In this document: positions 7,282 to 13,732 of the stretch, piece after piece
How positions within the stretch are numbered: the stretch's first letter is position 1
Layout of the letters: every line of letters starts with the position of its first letter
Assembly: GCA_014377395.1 (NCBI GenBank)
Contig: JACMPS010000177.1
Location: forward strand, 1 to 14,552
DNA: 14,552 nucleotides
From: Chthonomonadaceae bacterium
Lineage (GTDB): Bacteria > Armatimonadota > Chthonomonadetes > Chthonomonadales > Chthonomonadaceae
Reading direction: 5' to 3'
Program-made: the position numbers and the translations under genes
The notes under the pieces: model-generated
The model's input: only the letters and a program-made list of their open reading frames with translations
Told to the model about the DNA's origin: nothing
Databases searched by the model: none

Positions 7282-8823
7282 ATGGATATCCCACTAAAGT
7301 TGATCATTATCGAAGATAATGAAGATGATCTGCAACTAATCGTTCGAGAACTGAAGCGTGGCGGGTTCAGCCCCGAAGACCTGAACGTGCAGGACGAAGT
7401 TGGCTTGCGAACCGCACTCGACTCCGATACCGAGTGGGACATTATCCTTTCCGATTATGCGATGCCGCAGTATAACGCGCTTGCGGCACTCGAATGTTTC
7501 CTTTCGTACGAGCGAGAAATTCCGTTTATCGTGCTTTCGGGAACCGTCGGCGAAGAGGTAGCTGTCGAAACGATGAAAGCCGGAGCGCACGACTACCTGA
7601 TGAAAGAAAGTCTGACGCGGCTTGTTCCGGCGATCCAGCGGGAATTGCGTGAAGCGAAAATTCGGCGCGAACGTCAGGCGATGCAGGAGCAACTTTATCA
7701 GGCGCAGAAAATGGAATCGGTTGGTAGACTTGCCGGGGGGATCGCCCACGATTTCAACAATCTCCTCACTGCGATTATCGGGTATGCGGAACTTGTCGCG
7801 GACAAGCATAAAACCGGAACGCCTTCGCGTCGCTATGTTGACAATATCTTGACTGCCGCCAACCGGGGAGCAGACTTGATCGGTCAACTGCTTGCCTTTA
7901 CTCGCAAACAGGTGATCACACCGCAGTCCATTAACCTTAACCTCATTCTTCAAGAAACGCAAATTCTTCTGGACAGGTTGCTTTCTGAGGAAATAACGCT
8001 CGTTATCAAGACAGACCCCGACCTGTGGAATGTCAGAGCGGACGCAGGGCAATGTCAGCAAATTCTGCTCAATCTGGCGGTCAATGCACGCGATGCCATG
8101 CCGGACGGCGGCACGCTGACCCTCAGTCTGGAGAATCTCACGCTTACCGGGGAAAATCGTTCCCGCTTCGAAATGCCGATTGGCGATTATGTTCTGCTGA
8201 CTGTCGAGGACACAGGAGTTGGGATTGACGCCGAAACGGAAAAGCACATTTTCGAGCCGTTCTACACCACGAAAAAACGCGGCAAAGGAACGGGACTCGG
8301 ACTGGCGACCTGCTATGGAATCGTCGAGCAAAATAGCGGTTGTATCCGACTCAAAAGCAGAATCGGAAAGGGAACCACGTTCTCCGTGCTGTTGCCTCGC
8401 CTCACCGAAGAGCCGCTTCAACACGCCCTACGCGAAGATTCGATCCTACTGGAAGGAACCGAACGGATTTTGCTCGTGGAAGACGACCTCCTTTTAAGCG
8501 AGTTTGCTCAGGAGGCGTTGATTGAACACGGCTATCAGGTGGTGACGGCAAACGACGGTATTGAGGCGATCAAGACCGTCGAAAGTTCTCAAGACAAAAT
8601 TGATTTGTTGCTGACTGATCTCGTGATGCCGAATATGGGAGGGTTGGAACTGTCCGCCCGCCTGCTGGTCACGCAACCACATCTTAAAGTCGTTTTCATT
8701 TCCGGATTTGCGGAAGAGATTGAGCAGAGCGATCATTTCGACCCTGAAAACTTTCTCCAGAAACCTTTTACCTCGCTCGCTCTCGTGACTAAAGTACGTC
8801 ACGTTCTGAATGGTGAAAACTGA
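7282..8823 (+). CDS. Hybrid histidine kinase, REC-HisKA-HATPase-REC
   Basis: Hybrid signalling kinase of 513 aa flanked by two receivers. The frame opens earlier (7237), but the ATG at 7282 has GAGG close upstream and starts directly on the receiver core (LKLIIIEDNEDD). N-terminal REC: acidic pair E11-D12, acceptor D58 (IILSDYAMP), S86 and K108. A basic/coiled linker (RELREAKIRRERQAMQEQL) leads to the HisKA box MESVGRLAGGIAHDFNNLL with H156. HATPase_c: N264/N268 (LLNLAVNARDAMPDGG), G1 EDTGVGID with D310, F-box IFEPFYTTK, and G2 GKGTGLGL (334-341). C-terminal REC: acidic LLVEDD, acceptor D446 (LLLTDLVMPNMGG), and LQKPF for the lysine. No membrane segment is seen. The N-terminal REC makes it an input-gated kinase, possibly receiving phosphate from the upstream kinase; the final acceptor is unknown. 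Confidence 0.94.
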   Translation: MDIPLKLIIIEDNEDDLQLIVRELKRGGFSPEDLNVQDEVGLRTALDSDTEWDIILSDYAMPQYNALAALECFLSYEREIPFIVLSGTVGEEVAVETMKAGAHDYLMKESLTRLVPAIQRELREAKIRRERQAMQEQLYQAQKMESVGRLAGGIAHDFNNLLTAIIGYAELVADKHKTGTPSRRYVDNILTAANRGADLIGQLLAFTRKQVITPQSINLNLILQETQILLDRLLSEEITLVIKTDPDLWNVRADAGQCQQILLNLAVNARDAMPDGGTLTLSLENLTLTGENRSRFEMPIGDYVLLTVEDTGVGIDAETEKHIFEPFYTTKKRGKGTGLGLATCYGIVEQNSGCIRLKSRIGKGTTFSVLLPRLTEEPLQHALREDSILLEGTERILLVEDDLLLSEFAQEALIEHGYQVVTANDGIEAIKTVESSQDKIDLLLTDLVMPNMGGLELSARLLVTQPHLKVVFISGFAEEIEQSDHFDPENFLQKPFTSLALVTKVRHVLNGEN

Positions 8824-8888
8824 TTTTTGGAGACTATTTGCAAAGGGGCAAACCCTCCGAAACCCAAATTGCTCTCTCGTTTTGTAAG

Positions 8889-8917
8889 TTGACTTTCTCC
8901 TCCTTTTGCGGTACAAT
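8889..8917 (+). promoter_or_regulatory. Sigma70-type promoter for greA-def-fmt
   Basis: TTGACT (8889-8894) and TACAAT (8912-8917) are separated by 17 bp. Each differs from the canonical hexamer at one position, and the spacing is optimal. Transcription would start near 8924, leaving a leader of about 115 nt before the greA ATG. It is the best promoter candidate in the window and separates the kinase cassette from the greA group. The rest of 8824-9039 shows no gene and no convincing terminator. Confidence 0.7.
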
Positions 8918-9039
8918 TAATTTCTCTACGGACACCGGAAACCTATTTCACCGGGGTTCGTTTTCGCGTTTTATCCGGCAATTTCTAAATTCCTTGCACC
9001 TGATTTTAACTTTGCCCTTTGAGGAGCGACCCCCGCACC

Positions 9040-9516
9040 ATGAACACCGATGATATTCTCCTGACCCTGACCCGCAAGCGTGAACTCGAAGAAGAGTTGC
9101 ACGTCCTTCGCACGTCACGCCGCGCCGAAATCACCGAAGCCATTAAAAAGGCGAAGGAATACGGGGACCTGAGCGAAAATTTCGAGTATCAGGCGGCGCG
9201 TCGGGATCAGTCGATCAATAACGGGCGCATCGCCGAACTAGGAGCCGTGTTGAGCAAGGCGAAAGTCGTGGAAGAGGGGGTTGGCTTTGACAAGATTGCG
9301 CTGGGAACGCTTGTTTCCTTGAAAGATGTCGAAGAGGACGAAACTCTTGCATACTGGATTGTAGATGCGGTTTCCGCCGATCCCGTTAATGACAAGATTT
9401 CTTATGCCTCACCGATTGGAAAAGCCCTGCTCGATCATGCTGTCGGGGACATTGTAGAGGTGAAAACTCCCGGCGGCAAAATCCATTACGAAGTGCTGAA
9501 CATCAGTCGCGCCTGA
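9040..9516 (+). CDS. greA: Transcription elongation factor GreA
   Basis: Secondary-channel factor that stimulates RNA polymerase to cleave backtracked transcripts. The protein is 158 aa, the usual GreA length. I chose the ATG at 9040; the in-frame TTG at 9019 would add seven residues unlike the family. GAGGAG (9021-9026) lies upstream at an unusually long 13-nt spacing. The N-terminal coiled coil (about 1-75) carries the tip motif YGDLSENFEYQAAR with acidic D43 and E46, the equivalents of the catalytic E. coli D41/E44. The C-terminal FKBP-like domain shows ISYASPIGKALLDHAVGDIVEVKTPGG. It is the first gene after the strong promoter, 32 bp before def, and probably co-transcribed with def and fmt. 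Confidence 0.97.
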   Translation: MNTDDILLTLTRKRELEEELHVLRTSRRAEITEAIKKAKEYGDLSENFEYQAARRDQSINNGRIAELGAVLSKAKVVEEGVGFDKIALGTLVSLKDVEEDETLAYWIVDAVSADPVNDKISYASPIGKALLDHAVGDIVEVKTPGGKIHYEVLNISRA

Positions 9517-9548
9517 ACCATTTCCGAGAAAAGGGTTTGAGACAGTCC

Positions 9549-10124
9549 ATGAATGCTCCTGAGTTAGAACAAGAAAAAATTGAGTTTACCCGTGATGAAG
9601 ACCTGCTTCCGCCCCCTGAACTGGAGGAGGCGTGGCTTGCACACCCTGAAATCGTAAAAATCGGTGATCCCCTGTTGCGGAAAGTCGCGGAGCCTGTCGC
9701 AAAAATAGACGGCAAAACCCGTGTCCTCATTGATTTTATGGAGAAAACAATGCGAAAAGCGAGTGGGCTAGGGCTTGCGGCTCCGCAACTCGGCTATTCA
9801 ATTCGCCTTTTCATTTATGATGCCGGGGACGGGGTAAAGGTGCTAATCAATCCGGTGATTTCCGGCAAACGCGGAGAGCAGATCGAACCTGCGGAGGGGT
9901 GTCTGTCCATTCCCGGATTGCGCGGCGACGTGAAACGCGCCAACGAACTGCGAGTCAAAGCCTATAATCGGCATGGCAAGCCGTTTTCGTTTAAGGCGAA
10001 AGAACTTGAAGCGAGAGTGATTCTGCATGAAATTGATCACCTCGACGGCATTTTGTTCGTGGATCGTGTGGAGCCGGGTACGCTTCGTTGGGGCGTGGAA
10101 GACGATGACGAGGGCGAAGAATAG
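9549..10124 (+). CDS. def: Peptide deformylase with acidic N-terminal extension
   Basis: Metalloenzyme that removes the formyl group from nascent N-formylmethionine, 191 aa. All three signature motifs are present: GLGLAAPQ (73-80), EGCLS (116-120, metal ligand C118) and HEIDH (160-164, metal ligands H160 and H164, catalytic E161). The conserved core begins near IVKIGDPLLRKVAEPV (35-50), so about 34 residues precede where most deformylases start. That extension is rich in Glu and Pro. The protein also ends in an acidic tail (VEDDDEGEE). The ATG at 9549 is the first plausible start; an AAGGG lies 13 nt upstream. No shorter start with a better ribosome site is apparent. fmt begins 5 bp downstream, the classic def-fmt pairing. 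Confidence 0.97.
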   Translation: MNAPELEQEKIEFTRDEDLLPPPELEEAWLAHPEIVKIGDPLLRKVAEPVAKIDGKTRVLIDFMEKTMRKASGLGLAAPQLGYSIRLFIYDAGDGVKVLINPVISGKRGEQIEPAEGCLSIPGLRGDVKRANELRVKAYNRHGKPFSFKAKELEARVILHEIDHLDGILFVDRVEPGTLRWGVEDDDEGEE

Positions 10125-10129
10125 AAACA

Positions 10130-11086
10130 ATGCCAAACCCTCCACAACCCTCCCTCGTCTTTTTTGGAACGGCGGATTTCGCAGTTCCTTCGTTGACGGC
10201 ATTGGTGGAGGCGGGGTACAGGGTTCTCGCCGTCGTCACTCAACCCGACAAACCCTCCGGGAGAGGGCAAACCCTTGTTTCTTCCCCCGTCAAAAAAGCC
10301 GCTGAGCGATTGGAACTCCCCCTATTGCAACCCCGGCGCGTGAAATCCGAAAAGTTCTTTCCGAAACTGGCACCCCTTGCACCGGATTTTCTGGTAGTCG
10401 CCGCGTTCGGACAAATTATTCCGCAAACCCTGCTTGACCTTCCCCGATTTGCCCCGATCAATGTTCACGGAAGCCTTCTCCCTAAGTTGCGGGGGGCAGC
10501 CCCGATCCAACGCGCCATTATGGAGGGACATTCCGAGGCGGGCGTGGCAACAATGTGGATGGAAGACACGATTGACACGGGCGACATTCTGCTCATGCGT
10601 TCGCTTCCGATTGAGCCGGAAGACACCACTGGAACCCTTTTCCCTAAACTGGCAACTCTCGGTGCGGAACTCTTGCTCGAAACGCTCTCCGGTATGGTTG
10701 CCGGAACGATGACTCGTACCCCTCAAAATAACGCCGAAGCCACCTTTGCTACGATGATTCGCCCTGAAGACGCGCTCATTCGCTGGGACGAAACGGCGTT
10801 CGCCACGAATTGCCGAATTCGGGGCGTTCTTCCCAAGCCCGGTGCCACCTCTGAGATCGGCGGCAAACGCCTTAAAATCCACCTCACGACCCCTCTTGAA
10901 GAAACCACCGATGCCGAACCAGGCACAGTTCTCGCCCTTGACAAAACGACGGGCGGAATTAAAGTCGCTTGCGGCGAAAAAACGGTTCTGCTCCTGCGCG
11001 AAGTCCAACCCGACAACGGCAAGCGAATGACAGCACTCTCCTGGGCGAATGGCGCACGAATACAGGCAGGGATGAGATTTTCCTGA
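10130..11086 (+). CDS. fmt: Methionyl-tRNA formyltransferase
   Basis: Transfers a formyl group from 10-formyl-tetrahydrofolate to initiator Met-tRNA, 318 aa, the expected family length. The N-terminal Rossmann-type domain begins VFFGTADFAVPSL (10-22). The loop PDKPSGRGQTLVSSPVK (39-55) matches the flexible loop involved in tRNA recognition. The catalytic set is N111 and H113 in INVHGSLLPKLRGAAPIQ, and D149 in DTIDTGD. The C-terminal OB-like domain (about 210-318) is intact. The ATG lies 5 bp after the def stop, so translation is probably coupled. It is the last gene of the greA-def-fmt group and converges on the minus-strand oxidoreductase across a repeat-containing gap. Confidence 0.97.
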   Translation: MPNPPQPSLVFFGTADFAVPSLTALVEAGYRVLAVVTQPDKPSGRGQTLVSSPVKKAAERLELPLLQPRRVKSEKFFPKLAPLAPDFLVVAAFGQIIPQTLLDLPRFAPINVHGSLLPKLRGAAPIQRAIMEGHSEAGVATMWMEDTIDTGDILLMRSLPIEPEDTTGTLFPKLATLGAELLLETLSGMVAGTMTRTPQNNAEATFATMIRPEDALIRWDETAFATNCRIRGVLPKPGATSEIGGKRLKIHLTTPLEETTDAEPGTVLALDKTTGGIKVACGEKTVLLLREVQPDNGKRMTALSWANGARIQAGMRFS

Positions 11087-11102
11087 AAAGTGCTAGAAGT
11101 AT

Positions 11103-11276
11103 CCGGGAGTTGAAAACTCCCGGCAACAAAAGCAAGCGTCTTTCAGACGCAATACGAAATCACACTCTCTCCAAATTCTTGTATTTCTACTCTGAAGAGG
11201 AACAAAGGTTAAAGCGAAAGGGGATTGCGCGTCTGAAAGACGCTCGTATTTCCTGCCGGGGGTTTTCAACCCCCGG
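11103..11276. repeat. Inverted pair of double-hairpin repeat units (MITE/BIME-like)
   Basis: Two copies of a 48-nt unit face each other, 11103-11150 (plus) and 11229-11276 (minus), separated by 78 nt. Each unit has a 9-bp hairpin with a GAA loop (11103-11123; mirrored at 11256-11276), a 12-nt spacer, and a 6-bp hairpin with arms GCGTCT/AGACGC and a TTC loop (11136-11150; mirrored at 11229-11243). The small hairpin is identical in both copies. In the large hairpin the arms are CCGGGAGTT/AACTCCCGG in one copy and CCGGGGGTT/AACCCCCGG in the other, so the single difference is a compensated A-T to G-C pair. The spacers differ. The whole 174 nt could also fold as one long hairpin. It lies between convergent genes. 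No T-tracts follow the stems, so it is not a canonical terminator. Confidence 0.8.
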
Positions 11277-11302
11277 AGAAGAGAACGATCTATGGTCAAG
11301 CC

Positions 11303-11361
11303 CCCCCTTCAGTTTTGGTAGAGGGGGAGTGAATAGAATCAGGATGGGGGCAACTCTATTC
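11303..11361. terminator. Hairpins at the 3' end of the minus-strand oxidoreductase gene
   Basis: Two stems sit between the double-hairpin repeat and the oxidoreductase. One is CCCCCT/AGGGGG (11303-11308 with 11322-11327). The other is GAATAGA/TCTATTC (11331-11337 with 11355-11361), whose right arm covers the TAG stop of the minus-strand gene. They may help end transcription from either side of this convergent gap. Neither has a clear T-tract on either strand, so the call is tentative. Confidence 0.3.
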
Positions 11362-12444
11362 GCCGAAGTAGAACGGCTTGCCTTCGCGTGCCGATGTGTA
11401 GATGCCTTCTAGAATCTGGCTTACCACAAGTGCTTGCTCAGGAAGAACCACCGGATCGGTGTCGTTGAGGATTGCGTCAATCCACAGCCGTGCTTCTCGC
11501 TGATAGTCTTTTTCGGCTCCGCTATCGTAAAACGCAACGCCGCCGCCACCGAGTTCGACATTGGTGTGCCACAGTTTTCCGAAACTCTCGCCGTTGATGC
11601 GAAGTCCGCCCATCATATCGGCTCCGCCTTCGGTGCCGCAAAGTGAACATTTCGCCTCATCAATTTGCAAAGAGTTGAGTGCCCAGGACGCTTCAAGAAT
11701 AATTGAGGCTCCGTCCTCCATCACCACAAATCCCATTGCACTGTCTTCGACGGTGAACAGTTTCGGGTCCCATGCACCCCACGCATTTGCCGGACTGTCT
11801 TTCTGTCCCAGTTTGTGATAAACACTGCCCACCACATATTTTGGCTTGTAGTTGTTCATCATCCACAGGGTGAGGTCGAGCGCGTGAGTTCCGATGTCAA
11901 TCAGCGGACCCCCGCCTTGCTTTTCCTCATCGAGAAACACGCCCCAGGTCGGAACGGCACGACGGCGCACAGCGTGACCCTTCGCCCAGTAGATTTCGCC
12001 GAGGTCTCCCCGATCAATCGCGGCTTTAAGGTAGACACTGTCCGCTCGATGACGGCTCTGATAGCCAACGGTGAGTTTTTTGCCGGACTTGTTTTTGGCA
12101 TCGAGCATTCGTTTTGCGTCTGCCGCCGTTTTTGCCATCGGCTTTTCGGACATGACGTGCTTGCCCGCTTCCAGTGCGGCAATCGTGATGTCTGCGTGAG
12201 AGGAGTTCGGAGTGAGGACATGAACGACATCAAGTGCCGGATCGGAAACCAGTTTCTCGTAATCGTCCGTTGTTTTCGCACCCACGACGCCATATTCTTT
12301 TGCGGCAAGAGCGGCTTTTTCGGGAATAATGTCGCAGAAAGAAACGAGTTCAACTTTGTCTTTCAGACGTGTCAGAGCGGGAAGATGCTTGCCGTTTGCG
12401 ATACCACCGCAACCGATAATGCCAACGCGCAGTTTGTCAGCCAT
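11356..12444 (-). CDS. Gfo/Idh/MocA family oxidoreductase
   Basis: NAD(P)-dependent dehydrogenase of the Gfo/Idh/MocA family, 362 aa, full length, probably acting on a sugar, inositol or related polyol. The N-terminal Rossmann fold begins LRVGIIGCGGIANGKH (5-20). VHVLTPNSSHADITIAALEAGKHVMSEKPMAKT (about 74-106) contains the EKP motif with K101. The C-terminal domain has GGGPLIDIGTHALDLTLW (177-194), the DxGxH catalytic motif with D183 and H187. It is cytoplasmic, with no Tat or Sec signal. The start ATG (complement of 12442-12444) is the only one that gives a complete Rossmann strand; GGAG lies about 13 nt upstream on the minus strand. It is divergent from the topoisomerase gene. Substrate specificity cannot be told from sequence alone. 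Confidence 0.94.
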   Translation of the reverse strand: MADKLRVGIIGCGGIANGKHLPALTRLKDKVELVSFCDIIPEKAALAAKEYGVVGAKTTDDYEKLVSDPALDVVHVLTPNSSHADITIAALEAGKHVMSEKPMAKTAADAKRMLDAKNKSGKKLTVGYQSRHRADSVYLKAAIDRGDLGEIYWAKGHAVRRRAVPTWGVFLDEEKQGGGPLIDIGTHALDLTLWMMNNYKPKYVVGSVYHKLGQKDSPANAWGAWDPKLFTVEDSAMGFVVMEDGASIILEASWALNSLQIDEAKCSLCGTEGGADMMGGLRINGESFGKLWHTNVELGGGGVAFYDSGAEKDYQREARLWIDAILNDTDPVVLPEQALVVSQILEGIYTSAREGKPFYFGE

Positions 12445-12478
12445 AATTAAATAAATTCTCCAGTGAGTGATTTGCTTT

Positions 12479-12530
12479 AACGCTCTCCTTCAATGGAGAA
12501 CGTTCCGTGAAATTGGTTCACCATCGGTGA
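12479..12530. promoter_or_regulatory. Two small inverted repeats in the divergent intergenic region
   Basis: The gap between the oxidoreductase and topoisomerase genes (12445-12636) holds two hairpin-capable repeats. The first pairs AACG+TCTCC with GGAGA+CGTT across one mismatch, with loop TTCAAT (12479-12504). The second is TCACC-ATC-GGTGA (12518-12530). They could be operators for one or both divergent genes. I find no convincing -35/-10 pair on either strand here; TAAAAT at 12571-12576 is -10-like but lacks a matching -35. Confidence 0.3.
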
Positions 12531-12636
12531 TAAAATTTCCTTCCCGATATACCCGATTTTCACGATTTTCTAAAATGATGAATTTCACAGGGCGCAGGAG
12601 AAGGAACGAAGTCTTTTCTTGAATCGTCTTTTTTCT

Positions 12637-13698
12637 ATGAAAACCGAACTTTCCACCCCTGAAATTGTTTCTGAAATCACCCATTCTCACGCTTGTTTTT
12701 CGCGTGCGGGGCGTACTCGCTGGTGGAAGCGTTGCGGGAGCAAAGAAGACGGGTTTACTTATGTGGATCATCAAGATAATCCGCTTTCGGAAGCGGCGGT
12801 GGAGCGAATTCGCGCCCTCGTGATTCCTCCTGCGTGGACGGAAGTGCGGGTTGCGCCCTCTTCACGCAATCCCTTGCAGGTTATTGGCTTGGACACGAGC
12901 GGACGCCCTCAATATCGCTATCACGCTACTTTCACCGAGAAACGACAGAAACTCAAATACGATAAACTCACCCGATTTGGTGAGGCATTGCCCTCTTTGC
13001 GCCGCGAGACTAACGCGCATCTCTCCGATGCAACGTGCTCGAAAGAGCAGGTGCTCGCGGTAACGCTCAGGCTGATCAATGATCTTTATTTTCGGGTTGG
13101 CTCGGAGCAAAGCGTTGAGCGATACGAAACGTTCGGCATCACGACTCTGCAAAATCGTCATCTCACCGTGACAAAAGACGGCACTCTCATTTTTGACTTC
13201 ATTGGAAAAAAGCATGTTCATCAGCGGCGTTTGTTGACGGATGAAGCCCTCGCGGAAATTCTCACAGAAATCAAAGCCCTGCGCGGCAATCGGTTGTTTC
13301 AGTATCGGGGCGAGGACGGCAAAACGCACCCGATCTTAGCGCGTGAGGTCAATGCCTACATCAAGCGGCTGGCGGGTACGGAATTCTCCGCGAAGGACTT
13401 CCGAACGTGGGGCGGCACACTTCATGCGGCGGTGACTTTGGCGGAGCTCGGAACAGCGGAAACAGAGCGACAACAGGCTAAAAACATCGTCACCTCTACA
13501 AAAGCGGTTGCGGATTGGCTCGGCAACACGCCTGCCGTTTGTCGTGCTGCCTACATTCACCCCTGCGTCTTTGAGTGGTACGAAAAGGGGCGGGTGCTTT
13601 CTGACTTCCGCTCAAGACAGGAACGCCGCATCCTTAAAATCCAGCCTGAATGCGAACCCGAAGAAATTTCATTGCTCGAAATGTTAAGAGCAGGATAG
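12637..13698 (+). CDS. DNA topoisomerase IB (bacterial, poxvirus-like)
   Basis: Relaxes supercoils by transient 3'-phosphotyrosyl nicking, 353 aa from the ATG at 12637. A TTG at 12619 would add six residues and has GAAGG about 14 nt upstream, so the start is uncertain. N-terminal family landmarks are GFTYVDHQDNPLS, RIRALVIPPAWTEVRVAP and RPQYRYHATFTEKRQKLKYD. The active-site set, by comparison with the Deinococcus radiodurans enzyme (Arg-Lys-Arg-Asn-Tyr), is R153 (YFRVGSE), K191 or K192 (FIGKKH), R256 (FRTWGGT), N297 and Y306. N297 and Y306 are nine residues apart, in GNTPAVCRAAYIHP. The whole core is present, so the enzyme should be active. It is monocistronic, divergent from the oxidoreductase. 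Such enzymes are scattered through bacteria and often inferred to be transferred. Confidence 0.94.
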   Translation: MKTELSTPEIVSEITHSHACFSRAGRTRWWKRCGSKEDGFTYVDHQDNPLSEAAVERIRALVIPPAWTEVRVAPSSRNPLQVIGLDTSGRPQYRYHATFTEKRQKLKYDKLTRFGEALPSLRRETNAHLSDATCSKEQVLAVTLRLINDLYFRVGSEQSVERYETFGITTLQNRHLTVTKDGTLIFDFIGKKHVHQRRLLTDEALAEILTEIKALRGNRLFQYRGEDGKTHPILAREVNAYIKRLAGTEFSAKDFRTWGGTLHAAVTLAELGTAETERQQAKNIVTSTKAVADWLGNTPAVCRAAYIHPCVFEWYEKGRVLSDFRSRQERRILKIQPECEPEEISLLEMLRAG

Positions 13699-13732
13699 GG
13701 GTAGGTGATAGGGAAATGCAGGAGAGGAATTT

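Noticed and set aside
7336..8424. 362-codon open frame on the minus strand opposite the hybrid kinase
   Set aside because: It is antisense to a gene with every expected kinase and receiver motif. Its translation has no recognisable domain, and the frame is open because of the codon bias of the real gene.
8838..8853. AGGG...CCCT hairpin after the hybrid kinase as a terminator
   Set aside because: Only about four base pairs and no T-tract; too weak to list as a terminator.
11136..11243. CRISPR-like spaced repeats
   Set aside because: Only two copies, in inverted orientation, and each is itself palindromic with no regular spacer array.
11093..11299. Minus-strand 68-aa frame in the fmt / oxidoreductase gap
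   Set aside because: Almost all of it is the two inverted repeat units (RGLKTPGRKYERLSDA and its mirror). No ribosome site or family resemblance.
10969..11412. Plus-strand 147-aa frame spanning the fmt end and the repeat gap
   Set aside because: It overlaps the conserved end of fmt, runs through both hairpin units (giving RELKTPGNKSKRLSDA-type peptide) and into the antisense of the oxidoreductase. It is a product of stop-free palindromes, not a gene.
12490..12774. Minus-strand 94-aa frame covering the topoisomerase start
   Set aside because: It overlaps the conserved N-terminus of the topoisomerase and shows no domain or ribosome site.
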